DNA of 64,000 nt from Hanleya hanleyi (taxonomy: Eukaryota > Mollusca > Polyplacophora > Lepidopleurida > Hanleyidae): assembly GCA_036873755.1 (NCBI GenBank), contig JAVTVY010008113.1:372001-436000 (forward strand). Reading direction: 5' to 3'. Position 1 is the stretch's first letter. Every line of letters starts with the position of its first letter. Below are positions 11,056 through 22,832 of this stretch, in pieces. The notes below the pieces were generated by a model that saw nothing but the letters and a program-made list of their open reading frames with translations, did not search any database and was not told the origin of the DNA. A program made the translations under genes and the position numbers.

Positions 11056-12740
11056 TTCACTGTATGGAAACTATATTACAGAAGCAAAAAAACGTTCAGT
11101 CAAGTTTATAGTCTGTTCTGAGTTGATTTTAAAACTTGGGAAGGCAGAAAGACCCTTGCCTATGAAGTAGCAGTTGCCTCCTTCATGTATATCCCCCGAG
11201 ACCAACAATGCTAAAAAATATTGCTGCCATTTTGGCGGGGGACTTAGCATCCTCTGGCTGCTTGTTGATTGTGGATGCAGGAGCAAGTGTGTATGTTTGT
11301 GTTGTCCTGTTTGCGTCAGCATGAAAACGTGGTCCATGTATTTATACTTGTTTGTCTGGCTCTGGAACAGAGAACCCGTTCAAAAATGTATATTGCAAAA
11401 TCCCAATGGGTTTCTGAAATCATATGCCGAGCTCAAAACCACCTTTGGGATTTTGAAATACTGGCATTGTGGTATGAAAATCAATTATTGCAATGTGGTT
11501 TTATTGATAGAAAACAGCCATGTGAATAATTATAGTACTAAGGCCTATTTGGTATCCTGTTGCACTACATGACTATATCATATTATTTCTAAACATGTTT
11601 AGACGATTCAAACGTCACAACGAAGTATTTGTGACCTCATACATGAAATTAAAGGCCAAAGAGAAAGATACTATCCGGTATTATACTATCAAAATATATC
11701 GACACATAACAGGAAGCTAACATCGAAGATAAATCGAAAATCCATGTAACAACACACTGGAACAAATGATAATTATCCCCGTCGTTAGCATTTTGTATTA
11801 AAGGTTAACCGTTACCAAATTTAAAGAGCTATATACAGCAAACGCCTCAATATCTAAAGAGCAAACACGTGTTATTCAAAGATAATAATTTAGGTTTTCA
11901 TAAAAAAAATATTACCTAAAAATTCCCCGGGGGGTCTGGGCCATGGGGTTTATGGTTTGCTCAAAGACTTTTAGTTTTAGTTTTGCGACCATTTCGCATG
12001 CTTCGCTGAAGGTAGCTCCATTGTAGTCAGTATACATCCGGGCAAGTTTTGACTGACTGCTTCGCATTCCTGGTCAAAACTCCTGGTCGTCTGACCCACT
12101 CTCCCAAAGGGGCTTTCACCTGTTGCGTTACGAAGTGAAATATTGTTGCGATATTTTACCATATTGTATGGTCTACTGGCCTTTCCTTGGCTCACTAACC
12201 CTTGTGACATTTGACCTCATCCATTGAATGATACATTGTTTTAGGCCGCTTTTCCCTATTTGGTCGTCGTCGCAGTCATAACATATTGTTTCTTTTACGG
12301 AAGTGTCACAAAAGTGCCCTGTATATTGCATGCCAGTACAAATAGTTATCTGCAATGTGAATCAACGACCCTCCCCCTCTAGTGGTCGAAAATCAGTTCA
12401 CATGCCCGACATTGATGGATTGGTTAATGCGAGACGCATTGACATTGAATTCTTACCATATCACCAAACTGGTTCATGCCCATGCGGTAGGAATGGCGAC
12501 CCTTGTCGGCAGCCTCGTTATGAAATCGGATTCGTTGTATTCTCTTGTTCCATATATTTCTCCTAGAATTGCAAACAACTAAATATTCATTGCGTGGAAT
12601 CAGAATATTTCCATCACATGAATTTATGAATAAGGCGGAAAAGAATGGAAAACGCCATCCTTGATTCATCTATGATTCTTTTTAGATGAGATTATGAAAT
12701 TATTTTCCAAAAAAGAGTACAAACTCATGATGTCCATCGC
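11056..12740. other. No gene recognised
   Basis: Mostly unique AT-rich sequence. Plus-strand open frames at 11,174-11,572 lack recognisable domains. Minus-strand Cys-containing fragments at 11,985-12,330 are discussed as a weak exon candidate. Confidence 0.4.
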
Positions 12741-12744
12741 ACTT

Positions 12745-12965
12745 GAGCACTGGTGAAAACATTCACTCGATGTTAAGTGGCTTCCACTCAAGCTGAGTGC
12801 GTTCAACTTGAGTTATCTGAAAATTGAGTCAAATGTGAGTGAATTTAACTCAAACTTGAGTGAATTTTACTCATGCTTGAGTGAATCTCACTCTCAACTT
12901 GAGCTGGATGACATTCCACACTTTGTTCCGTGGATTTTTCACTCAAGTGATTTAGAGAGTAGGCT
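12745..12965. repeat. Cluster of ACTCAAG/CTTGAGT short inverted words
   Basis: Within about 220 bases the words ACTCA and TGAGT occur repeatedly in both orientations (such as TTCACTCAAG and CTTGAGTGAAT), without a fixed period. This may be a degenerate minisatellite or a site cluster. CACTTGAG and TCAAGTGA within it also fit NK-2 homeodomain half-sites, though so short a motif is weak evidence. Confidence 0.45.
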
Positions 12966-13545
12966 GAACATACATGTACAAGACTGATTTCTTTCAATCT
13001 CCATCGAAAATAAAAATTATTTGGTTATAAATACCTCAACGTATCTTCTTCAGCCTCCTTGTAGACCTTTCCATATTTGGTTTTAAATATACTCCAATCC
13101 TCGTCCGATGACTGAGCCAAAATACATTGTACAGTAACAATGCAAAACACCACGAAAGTCCTCATCGTCTGTATGGATTCTGGTAAGATGATTCTGGTAA
13201 GATGCTAGCAAAGCACTAGGACATAAAGTACAGTCACAATAGAGAACACCAAGCCTGGCGTGAAAGGAATAAATGTTACAGAAATAAATGTCTTTAGATT
13301 GCAAATAAGGTTTTGCAACGAATTTTGGTAATAAAATATTTATTTTGCATATGTGTATATGTTTGCGCACATGTACATGTACTAAAGATTTTCATATATG
13401 TAGACAAAAATGTATGTGCGAAAATATTTTGAACTGCATATATGTGCACAACTTTTCCAAATACATGTGGAATTATTTACTCAACAGGTCTTTGAGCATA
13501 ATTCAAACACATTAACTATTAAGAGATAACATGCACTGGAGCACA
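12966..13545. other. No gene recognised
   Basis: AT-rich unique sequence with short ACATGTACATGTA-type stretches. I see no coding signal and no clear repeat. Confidence 0.4.
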
Positions 13546-13574
13546 TATGAAATTGAAAGCTGATCAAAAGATAT

Positions 13575-13735
13575 TTCGCAGAATTGGAACGATATGCAAG
13601 TATTCGTCGACACCTAACATTCAGACCCAAGAATACGGTGGATTCTCGGACGTAGCCTTAGTATCTCAGCCGCGCTTTTATTGCATCTGTTCATGGGTTA
13701 GGGTCTTACATGAATTTCACGAATGCTTTCTTCAA
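13575..13735 (-). repeat. PLE-tail-related fragment
   Basis: Read on the minus strand it contains CATGAACAGATGCAATAAA followed by GCGGCTGAGATACT. This parallels the PLE tail at 1750-1795 (ATGAACAGTCACAATCAAAG, then TGACTGAGATACA). A closer relative lies at 60,106-60,330. It is probably the 3' end of a second PLE subfamily. Confidence 0.5.
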
Positions 13736-13783
13736 AGGGAGAGATCACGTTCATTTCCATGCGCTTATGGAGCAACACTATGA

Positions 13784-13829
13784 TCTCACTTCACGTTATC
13801 TCACTTCACGTTATCTCACTTCACGTTAT
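13784..13829. repeat. 15-bp repeat, three copies
   Basis: Three perfect head-to-tail copies of ATCTCACTTCACGTT. Short local duplication with no known role. Confidence 0.8.
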
Positions 13830-14195
13830 CTGAGCCTGGCGAGTTACTTCTGAGAGTTCAAACAGATTTGGCTTTAATAGTGAGCCGAGTGTTATTGTTA
13901 CGTAGTATTTGGAAAATGTCGAAATGAGCATGCTTGAAGACATTAACATTACATGCACCGTGGAATATGTTCCTGGTCTTGTGTAAATGATAAATATTGA
14001 AAGAGCAAGCATAAAACACAAGCGTCTGCAAAACACCATCCAAATATTGACAAAAGCGATTAATTTTGAACCATACAGTTGACAATTCCTAAATTTATCT
14101 TTTATTCCGCGTACATAAAGTAGGATATATGGAATTGTTTCGGGTCAATTGCCTACTGTATGGGTATAAAATATCCATGTTGTCAATATTATAAG
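13830..14195. other. No gene recognised
   Basis: Unique AT-rich sequence. Overlapping minus-strand open frames carry no recognisable motif. Confidence 0.4.
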
Positions 14196-14332
14196 TAATC
14201 CTATCCCTGCGAGTTTGATACTGAATTTTATCCTGTTTCCTGGCGAAAATGCCACACGACCGCGAAGCGGGAGTGTGGCATTCGCCATGTAACAGGATAT
14301 AATTCAATATCAAACGAGCAGAGACAGGATTA
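14196..14332. mobile_element. Small hairpin MITE
   Basis: An imperfect palindrome with arms of about 60 bases. The left arm begins TAATCCTATCCCTGC and the right arm ends GCAGAGACAGGATTA, around a GCCACACGACCGCGAAGCGG centre. The arms match over most of their length with scattered mismatches. The whole would fold into a single hairpin, typical of a short foldback or MITE copy. Confidence 0.65.
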
Positions 14333-15307
14333 CGAATTTATTTCTACGAGCAGCCTTTTAAAGTCTGGAAAGAGATGAAGTAAATATGGTCTAGAACTTG
14401 CTAACCAAATACGAGAAAAGTGATACTGAAAACGGTTGGAGACGCGTAAATTATTTTGATATATTCGGAATCAGAAATCTTGACTACTGCACGAAATGAT
14501 AAATCAAAAGAGCGTACAGCGCTAGAGTTTTATCGCTGGCTGAACGGCCGAGCCGGATTCGAGTCGGCGAAAATGACTGCATAGTTTTCGAACAGAGAAC
14601 ATCTGAATATGATCAATCTTGAATTAACCAACGTATTTTAAGAATGTCTACTATTTGTTAACAGTATTTTGATTCATGTAACCTAGAATTGTATACGACA
14701 AATAAGAATAAGCGAGAATAGCAGAGGTAAAATCCCGCATCAACCACATTGTATTTGTACCGAGGCGCGATCGTCGAGCTGAGTCAAACGTTAAAATCCA
14801 CCAGTCTCCACTCGCAGTCATGGTACACTACGGTACCTTGTCCAGATATTCCAGGAACAGTTGGACATATTATCGGTCAGATTTGATAACCGGCATATTC
14901 TTTATTTCCAGTTCTGTCGCTGGCATATCCCTCGAGCACTGAGCAGCCATGTTTGCTTACATCATGACATTGCAAACTGCCGTCAAGTGCAGTTTGATAT
15001 GTATTTTTATCCCAAAGGCACGTGACCGCTGTCGATCATTGGCTTGTCTAGAATCTACTGGGAGTAGAAATAATTGTATATTACGCTTTCTGTTTTTTCC
15101 TTACATAGAGTTTATAAATTAGATTGACCGAACGTAACAGAGCCTATTGGTAATGTTTTCACTTTATTGTTGTGTTTCATGCTTGTACTCTCAGTATTTA
15201 ACAGTTACACGAGACCAGGGCACTTTCCAGAATACTTTGTACAACAACAACACTCGCTTCACTAACCAGTTGACGTGATCGGCTCTCGAGCCTCGCATCA
15301 TCAGTTA
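14333..15307. other. No gene recognised
   Basis: Unique sequence of mixed composition. No long frame, repeat or RNA gene was recognised. Confidence 0.4.
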
Positions 15308-15909
15308 GTGAGACCTGTATTCCACCCCTCCCCATATCCCACCAATCCCAGCACCATCGTTGTCACAACAGCACATGAGTGAAATGCCACTGCCGTACAA
15401 CGTTAGGAAATGCATAAATAAAGTGTAACCTGAATAAAATGTAATATGATTTGAAATGATATATACTTACAATATATATATACATGTATTGTAAAGTAGC
15501 AGTAAAACGTCTCCGGCTTCATAGGGATCATCATATCGATAACTAGACCATGCCCTGTGTACTTGCTCTTTAACCCTGTTGAAGATATATAAGTGTAGAA
15601 AAATTATAGTGGTGTATAACTACTGACAAACCAGTAAGCTTCGTGATTCGGGTTTTATTTGGTTACGGTACTCGTGGTACACTACAGCATGCAGTCAGTG
15701 TTTAGTCTCCAATAATATTCCATTAAAATGACATTAAGCTATTGCTTATGCCATTGTACATGTCAAACTATAGACCAAAATGGCTGGTGCATCGGGAAAA
15801 AACTTGACAGATAGCGAATTGGATTGAATCGATGAACAACTTCCCCATCTACACAGGATTTCTTATCTTTTTCATCCGCAGCCTACCTGCATTGGAACGC
15901 CTGTAGTGA
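15308..15909 (+). repeat. Tandem segmental duplication, copy 1
   Basis: About 600 bases that recur directly downstream at 15,919-16,511 in the same orientation. Shared landmarks are CACCATCGTTGTC, GATATATACTTACAATATATA, CCCTGTGTACTTGCTC and GAATTGG(A/G)TTGAATCGATG. The copies differ by substitutions and small indels, so the duplication is not recent. No coding content is seen. Confidence 0.75.
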
Positions 15910-15918
15910 TTGTTCGTG

Positions 15919-16511
15919 AGACCCGGAGCACTCACCAACCCCCTCCCCACACCATCGTTGTCGCAACACATGGCGTTATATGCTACTGCCGTACGACGTT
16001 AGGAAATACCTAAATAAAAGGTACAACATAACATGAATATAATGTAATATGATTTGAAATGATATATACTTACAATATATATACATGTATTGTAAAGTAG
16101 CAGTGAAACGTCTCGGGCTTCATAGGGATCATATCGATAATTAGACCATGCCCTGTGTACTTGCTCTTTAACCCTGTTGGAGATATCTAAGTGTAGAAAC
16201 TGCGTAAGTTATGGAGGCGTATAACTAATGATAAACTAGTAAGCTTCAAGATTCGGGATTTATTTGGTTACTCGTTGTGCACTACAGCATGCAATCAATT
16301 TTTAGTCCCCAATAATATCCCAGTAAAATGGCACTAAGCAATTACGTATGTCATTGTACATGTAAAACTACAGACTTCACCAAAATAGTTGGTGCATCGG
16401 GGAAAAAACCTTGATAGCGAATTGGGTTGAATCGATGAACAATTTTCCCATCTACAAAGGATTTCATATCTTCTTGATCTGCAACCTACCCGCATTGGAA
16501 CCCTTGTAGTA
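15919..16511 (+). repeat. Tandem segmental duplication, copy 2
   Basis: Second copy of the 600-base unit, adjacent to the first. It ends in CCCGCATTGGAACCC, matching CCTGCATTGGAACGC at the end of copy 1. Confidence 0.75.
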
Positions 16512-17277
16512 TACCAGCACAATTGCCCTATCATTAATCTAAGAATGGCGAGCATACATTTGTCCTTCGCTAATATGTTGGTAAAGTTTATGGCGGCGAA
16601 TGATGTTTCCAAGATTTCCTCTCAGATTAATTATTGGGCAGTTGTGTTGACACACTGCCAGGGCTTCAATTGCACGTAGATTGCAGATTAAAGCCTAACA
16701 GAAACCATATCATTTGTAAATGCACACGTTTACGAGAAATTATTCATAAAATCAATCCAATTTGATAGAAATCTTTTTAGCCGTCGAAACTTGAATTTAT
16801 CCCGATGCACCATTCATTTTGACGAAGATTGTATGTTATACATCTATTCGTTTGTCACTGGTTCAACATTTTAGAGCTTAAAATGGGTAGTTGATTATTT
16901 AAAACCCTTAAATGATCCCAATTCCATGATCATGCGGTCTGCTGATCATTACGTATCAGTTGGCTGAGAAAATCGTGATTAAATCATTATTTCTGAAACA
17001 ATAATCGTCATTAATTCATCATTTCTGAGAAAATAATGGACCTTGAATCAGCTTTTGTATAAATAAAGGCAATGAATAACCATTAAATTCAGAGGAAAAC
17101 CAAGAGTCCTCTTAAATTTTAGATCATTTAAATTGTTGCCTTTACCAAATAAGAAGTAATTTCACTGGTATTATTTCTCGAAATTTAAATATTACTAAAA
17201 ATGCAGTATGTCGATATCTTCATCTACACCAACAAGAATCGTTAATAATTATGAGAAATTAGGCCATATTTAGTGGG
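16512..17277. other. No gene recognised
   Basis: AT-rich unique sequence without recognisable genes or repeats. Confidence 0.4.
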
Positions 17278-17775
17278 ACAAGACTCTTGCCAATCAACAG
17301 GCTAAATAACTGGATAAAAATTCACTACAAGTTCCTTGTCCCTGGCTTTTCAATTTATTGAGATCTGCGTTTCGCAACCTGTGTCTAATTCTGCTTAACC
17401 TGAGGCTAGTTGCCGTTTGAATTTCATGTGTTTTACATCTCCAAGGTGTTCAAATGAACTAGCGCAAACAAAGCGAGACTGAGATACATAATCTAGAAAA
17501 CGGCTTGGAAAAATTCATTTGGATAAAGAATTATGGTCAGTGTTTAGGATGTTATGCATCAAATATCATCATGTCTCACTGACATCATTGGAAACTGTTG
17601 ACCGCTTCTCTCTTGTAGGAAACCGTCTTGTGTTTTTTATTATTTTTATTTCATACACATTTGGAATTTGTTCTGTCATACGAAATAGGTCTTTCGACTA
17701 TTGACGTGGAAATTATTTTATGAACGACAACTGAATATTGAATGTTGGATGACGCTTGCTATTGTACAATAATAA
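17278..17775 (+). mobile_element. Internally deleted PLE relic
   Basis: The part from 17,365 onward matches the PLE tail at 1650-2040 (GTGTCTAATTCTGCTTAACC, GAGACTGAGATACATAATC, CTGTTGACCGCTTCTCTCTT). Just upstream, 17,305-17,355 (AATAACTGG, then CCCTGGCTTTTCAATTT) resembles bases 15-65 of the first PLE (AATAACTGG, then CCCTGGCTTTTTAATTT). If both matches are real, the RT region of about 1.57 kb is missing and this is a short non-autonomous copy. The 5' match is short and judged by eye. Confidence 0.6.
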
Positions 17776-18402
17776 ACTGTGTTCATAGTTTTGAGCTCAT
17801 AGCACATCTTAACTTATTTCAATGGTATTGACCTGCCCATCTCTTGATTCTCCATGCAATGATAACATTTTTTACCCGTAAACCTTATAATTCACTGTCA
17901 TACGTGAACCTCTGTTACACTTCTCCGAACACTTTTTCCTCAGAGAGATGTATCTGTTTATTTCGTGCTAAGTCAAAAAAAAATAATAAAAAATAAAGAA
18001 TTTAGAATATCACCAGATTGAGAGTTCTGAAAACCTGACATAGGATAAGATCAGATTATTTATAATCGGTTTTAGCACAAAACGATAAAACACTAGGTCA
18101 CGGGAAATTATAGTCCACGACTGTGGGTGTGCGTACGTATATACAGTATGTGAGGATTGATCTGTAGAACCTAAAAACTACGGACAACATATAAATAACT
18201 TACATGGCATAACTTAAACGACGGAGAATATATAAATAATTTCCGTCACATTAGAACGTACACAGGTTGAGCTATGTCTGCTTAAACAACTAAATAAAAA
18301 CAATGTGAACCATTTGGTAATAAATTGACCATGAACGATCGGAATTGTGTATCATATCAAAAGACGGCGTTTTTCTCTCTTTTGATGACTTTTATCGACT
18401 AT
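17776..18402. other. No gene recognised
   Basis: AT-rich unique sequence. No supported feature. Confidence 0.4.
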
Positions 18403-18963
18403 TTTATCTGGCCTGGGCGATGGGGCGGGGGGAAGTGCCCCTTCTAAATATTTTCGCTACCCCTCAGACTAGGGGGCTGAAACTTACCACACTATATCTT
18501 TGGGTCAAGCTCTACTACAAAATGTAAAAAGAAAAATCCAAGATGGCCGCCATGATAACGTCACAGTGACGTACTGCGACACTTCGGAAAAATAGCATTT
18601 TTGGCCGATTTTTCGGTCAGATTTTTCGATTCTCTTATTCAAGCGTTTTCATCGAAAAAACTGCATAATAAATTAGTAAATAATAATCTCATACGAAATC
18701 AAATATATTTTACCCACTTTTCCGTGCAGAAAAGCACAAATTTTTAAGAAATCTGACGAAAACGTCACTTTTTTGGTACACCGCATGGCCGCCATTTTGA
18801 ATTTACCCATGATACCCTCCTCGTGAGGTCATGCAAATAGACCCCAATATGATAAGCTACAAAGTCACGGAGTATCAGCTCTCAATTCTTTGTCGTTCCG
18901 AAGATAGGAGCAAAAAACCAACAGGGGCGGAAAGTGCCTCCCCCCCGGGCCAGGTAGGGCTAA
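18403..18963 (+). mobile_element. TTAA-type MITE family, copy 1
   Basis: About 560 bases bounded by TATCTGGCCTGGGC on the left and GGGCCAGGTAGGG on the right (inverted ends). The interior shares AAATCCAAGATGGCCGCC, CACAGTGACGT, GCCGCCATTTTGAATTTACCC and ACAAAGTCACGGAGT with copies at 20.6, 22.8 and 28.3 kb. It encodes nothing. Confidence 0.75.
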
Positions 18964-19429
18964 GGAACACATTATTAAATTAAAGCAGAATATATGGTTA
19001 AAAGGCACACCGCTCATTTAGATTAAAGTATTCCAAAGTAAGATTATGAATAATATTGGAATAAATATATATCTATACACTGCATGGAATATCGCTGCAG
19101 AAATGAATTAAAATACACTAAAGCAATACCCATAACTGTTCTCTTATTAACAGTAACTCCAATATCGTCACAATGAACTTTCATGACGATATGACCAAAT
19201 GTGTCTCAGTACGGACCGGACAAACAAACAAACAGGTTTCTAAATTATAGTAAGATACCTAGATTGATTCAGGATCATTATTCAATAGACTTTCTACGAG
19301 TTATTTATTTCCCTGAATTTACCTGATCCTAGGGTCGTTAGGAAAGCATAAATACGTGTTAAACCCATTTTGAGGCTGTTGTTGTATGCACAATGTGTGG
19401 AGTATGGAGATTACACCTTATGCACGAAG
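18964..19429. other. No gene recognised
   Basis: AT-rich unique sequence containing a GGACAAACAAACAAACAGG stretch reminiscent of retroposon tails. Not enough for a call. Confidence 0.35.
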
Positions 19430-20460
19430 GAGTAAACTTCAGTCCGTGACCCTTCCACTGTTCAGATGTTCAGTCCTGATTTGAAGGACTGTTCCAACTG
19501 GTCACCATCTTGAATATTCTACAATCATATGACTGTAAATTTAATCAACAGATTGATATTGTGTTTTGTTTGGTACCTAATCACGTTGACATCAAAGGTA
19601 ATACTGAAGCTGATAAAATGGCTAAGGTAGCCCTAGATGATGGGGTTGATCCTGTTGAAATCCCATACAGTGATTTCAGACCATCTATCTGTGCTTATGT
19701 GAGAAAGTTGTTTCAATCATTGCGGGATGCTATGGATAATAACAAACTTCACGAGTTCAAATAAACTGTAGGTTATACTCATCCGAACAGCCAGAAACGT
19801 TTCGATCAAGCCATGATTAAACACTGTAGACTCGGTCATACACGATTAACTCACGAGCATTTGCTGAAAAAAGAACCACTCTCAGGGTGTATTCCATGCC
19901 ACGAAGATCTCACGGTGAAACATATTCTTATCGACTGTATAGATTTTAAGATTGTAAGAGATAACTTTTACGAACAGCTACTTTGGAAGATCTTTTTAGT
20001 CGAGTAAAAGAAGATTGTATTTTAGATTATTTGAAAGAAATTGGTTTGTTGTATAAATTTTAATGTATTTACATGTTTTTAATGCATTAGTTTACTGAGT
20101 TATTAACTTGAATACTTAGAATTTTGATTGATCGTCGCTATATAGCTGAAATATTGCTGAACGCGACATTAAACCTTAATTCTCTCTCCAACTGGTCACC
20201 TCGGACATTTAAATGAACGCGTGGTTGAAACCAGTTGAAGTTGTGTCCTCTAGTTGACAGGGTGGGTCGTACAAGGAATATTTATGGATCGTTGTTGTCG
20301 AAATGCCTGAGTATTTTGAATGGCTAGGTCATATCTTGACGAAATCTCCTGTACCCCAGAGTTGAGAAGCCGAAGCGCCTCAGCTTGGCTGGATACTGTA
20401 ATTCCTGGAGATCATGAATCCTCCTGGTAGCTCTACGCTGACCCCCTCTAGCAGCCTGAT
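19430..20460 (-). pseudogene. CR1/L2-type LINE ORF2 C-terminal fragment, split by another LINE
   Basis: On the minus strand 20,455 to 20,330 reads QRRATRRIHDLQELQYPAKL then RRFGFSTLGYRRFRQDMT, and below it ILRHFDNNDP then TRGHNFNWFQPRVHLNVRGD. This matches the usual C-terminal region after the RT thumb in CR1/L2-like LINEs. Stops interrupt it near 20,330 and 20,290. The coding trace reaches 20,188, is interrupted by the plus-strand insertion at 19,507-20,187, and continues at 19,506-19,430. It is a dead fragment. Confidence 0.65.
19507..20187 (+). mobile_element. 5'-truncated RNase H-bearing LINE fragment with 13-bp TSD
   Basis: Translation shows the end of an RNase HI domain (VPNHVDIKGNTEADKMAK, 19,570-19,620), then after a stop at 19,762-19,764 a C-terminal Cys/His region (CRLGHTRLTH, CIPCHEDLTVKHILIDC). 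That order is typical of I/Nimb-like LINEs. The 3' end reads GCTGAAATATTGCTGAACGC then GACATTAAACC, a familiar tail type in molluscan retroposons. Direct repeats CCAACTGGTCACC at 19,494-19,506 and 20,188-20,200 are the target duplication and prove insertion into the minus-strand LINE. Confidence 0.75.
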
Positions 20461-20566
20461 GTGTTTCACCAAATACTGTTTCCAATCCAGATAACGACGG
20501 TGTGCAATCACAATTCACGTTTCACAGAATGGATATTTGATGTGTTTAGGGTGGGGGTGGAGGGGT

Positions 20567-21083
20567 TTACCCTACCAGGACTGGGGGAGGGGGGTTTTAT
20601 GACCCCCTACCAAACTTACTACCCTATCTCCGAAAGGACAAAAACTTGAAAACTCAGACACCGCGACTTTATAATTTATCATACTGGGCTAATTTTAAGC
20701 TTATTTGCATAACCTCGTGAGCAGAGGATCATGGGTAAATTCAAATGTGGAGTGCCAGAAAATGATGTTTTTGTCATTTTTCTTCAAATTTCTCACTTTT
20801 CTGCGAGGAAAAGTGGGGAAAAGCTATTTTATTTTACATGCAGTTTAGTATTTACTAATTATCATGCAGTTTTTACGAGGAAAACACAAATAAAAAAATT
20901 GATAAATCTGGCCGAAATATCGTCAAAACTTCCTTTTCAAATTGACGTCACTGCGGCGTCATCATGACTAACAATTTGTTGTTTTCTTTACATTTTCTTG
21001 TTTGACTTGACAAAAGGGAATAGTGTAGAAAGTTTCAGACCCCTAGCTCTAGCTCAAGGTGTAAGAAAAATATTTAGTGGGGG
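20567..21083 (-). mobile_element. TTAA-type MITE family, copy 2
   Basis: Minus-strand copy of the family at 18.4, 22.8 and 28.3 kb. It shares (reversed) GATCATGGGTAAATTCAA, GACGTCACTG and CTAGCTCTAGCTCAAGG-type segments. The left end TTACCCTACCAGGACTGGGG corresponds to the GG-rich terminal region. It is diverged and lacks the CCAAGATGGC block. Confidence 0.6.
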
Positions 21084-22065
21084 CGGGGCGAGATTATTAG
21101 GAGGCAGAAATAACATGTATACAACATCTACATGTATAATTAATTATTGCCGAATTTATGAGGTGTCGCCATCGTTTTAATTGTACATGTACCATCAATT
21201 AGTGCTCCTGTATAATGAAATCGACGTTCCAGGCTTTTCATAAGTTTTACACAAAAAGGCTTGCTAGAAATAATTTGAAGACGTGCACCTCATCTAATAT
21301 GATGAACTATGATGATTTTTTTCTCAGAATTTGTGCACAAATTACCAGTAAATAAATACCAGTAGTAATACCCTATGCATTATGTTCTATAAATGCGGCC
21401 TATGGTGTGTGCAATTAAAAGCACGATCAACGGGACACTATGAGATGTCATATGACGTACGCGCTGTAAATACATGCGTGACGTTTTCACATCTGCAGCG
21501 GTTAGGAACGTCCATAAATTTTATATTTCAGGTCCAGTTTCTCTTGGGACAGGACTTTATATTACCTCAATGTGACCAGTTTTGTTCAGCTTTGTAGAAC
21601 GCTTGATGCTATGGTGCTGGAGAAATGGCATAAGGCAATCAATGTTGGTGTCATTATAGTGACTGACAATCACCTGCCATACAGTGTGGACAGTGGAACA
21701 ATGGACAATCAGTTGTTGAAGTGTAATCTGTGGACCCCATTTGGATGGGTGGAAATGTATGGCAGTGGAATTAATACTATTGGCAGGTTACATTTGTAGT
21801 ATTTGACTATTGTTAATGGTACACGTGTGATGGCAGAATGGCAGAATGTTGATAACCAGTAACTTCCAGAATTAACATGTATGTTGTCTAGCTTCTTTGA
21901 ACAATTGGTTGTTTAAAGTTATCTTCGGTATGAATGATTTGAATCTAGACCCTACTTAATTACTGATACTACTGATGTATATTTTATCCAGCTAAATGGC
22001 TGTAAAAATATCACCTTGTGCTAACGACAGAGAAGGGCATGTGATGGGGGGATGCCCATCCATGA
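21084..22065. other. No gene recognised
   Basis: Two overlapping plus-strand open frames (21,382-21,597 and 21,572-21,799) have ordinary composition but no recognisable motif and no splice support. Otherwise unique sequence. Confidence 0.35.
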
Positions 22066-22109
22066 ATGTCGGGTCAATTTAGGGCCGCCGTAGGGTCGAT
22101 GCAATTGCA

Positions 22110-22260
22110 ATTTTTACATAGTGGTCCGATGTTGGTCCAACGTTGGTCCAACGTTGGTATCGCTCTTAAACCGACGTACGTAGAGTCATCAGACCGCGGG
22201 TGCCGACATTGGCCCGATGAAAGCCACCATATTGGGCCGACGTTGGGCCGCCGTGCACAT
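22110..22260. repeat. CCAACGTTGG-rich short repeat cluster
   Basis: GTTGGTCCAACGTTGGTCC and GGGCCGACGTTGGGCCG form overlapping short palindromes. Probably a degenerate low-complexity repeat. Confidence 0.5.
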
Positions 22261-22832
22261 GTTATCTGGGCGAATACGTTTGTCGCCGAAGGGGGATATT
22301 CCATCCATTTATGAAGTACACAACTTTTGTTTTTGAAAGGCGTCTTCGTTGTTGTATTTGTTGTTGTTGTAATGCCCACCGAAGATGAAACGGGAGTATC
22401 GCGCCTCCAACATAGGAGAACGTATTTCCAATAAGGTATCATGGGTCAAGACACGGTAGGAATGTTGCGTAAAGTTATTAAAACCAGACCTGGGTTCCAA
22501 ATGACTTAGTACTGCACTCAGACAAGTTGTGTCTTCCAGCTTGGTATCCACGAGCTCTCCTCAAGAGAGGTAACCCTAGGTTTCATAGCAGATTACTCCA
22601 CATCTCCCTCTTTGCAGTTTCTAATATGGTTGCATTGTCGCACAATATAAATGTATATTGAAGGAAAGTCCTTTAACCAACTTAATACCAACAACGTCTT
22701 TCAGTGTCTCTTAACTTCACGAGAAGTTCTCAGTAACTGTGTTGTGACAAAAGTACACCCAAACTGTGACAATGATAGGAAAATTCAACAAATGCGAACG
22801 ACATTCTCTCTCTACAGATTCTCTCCTTCCTA

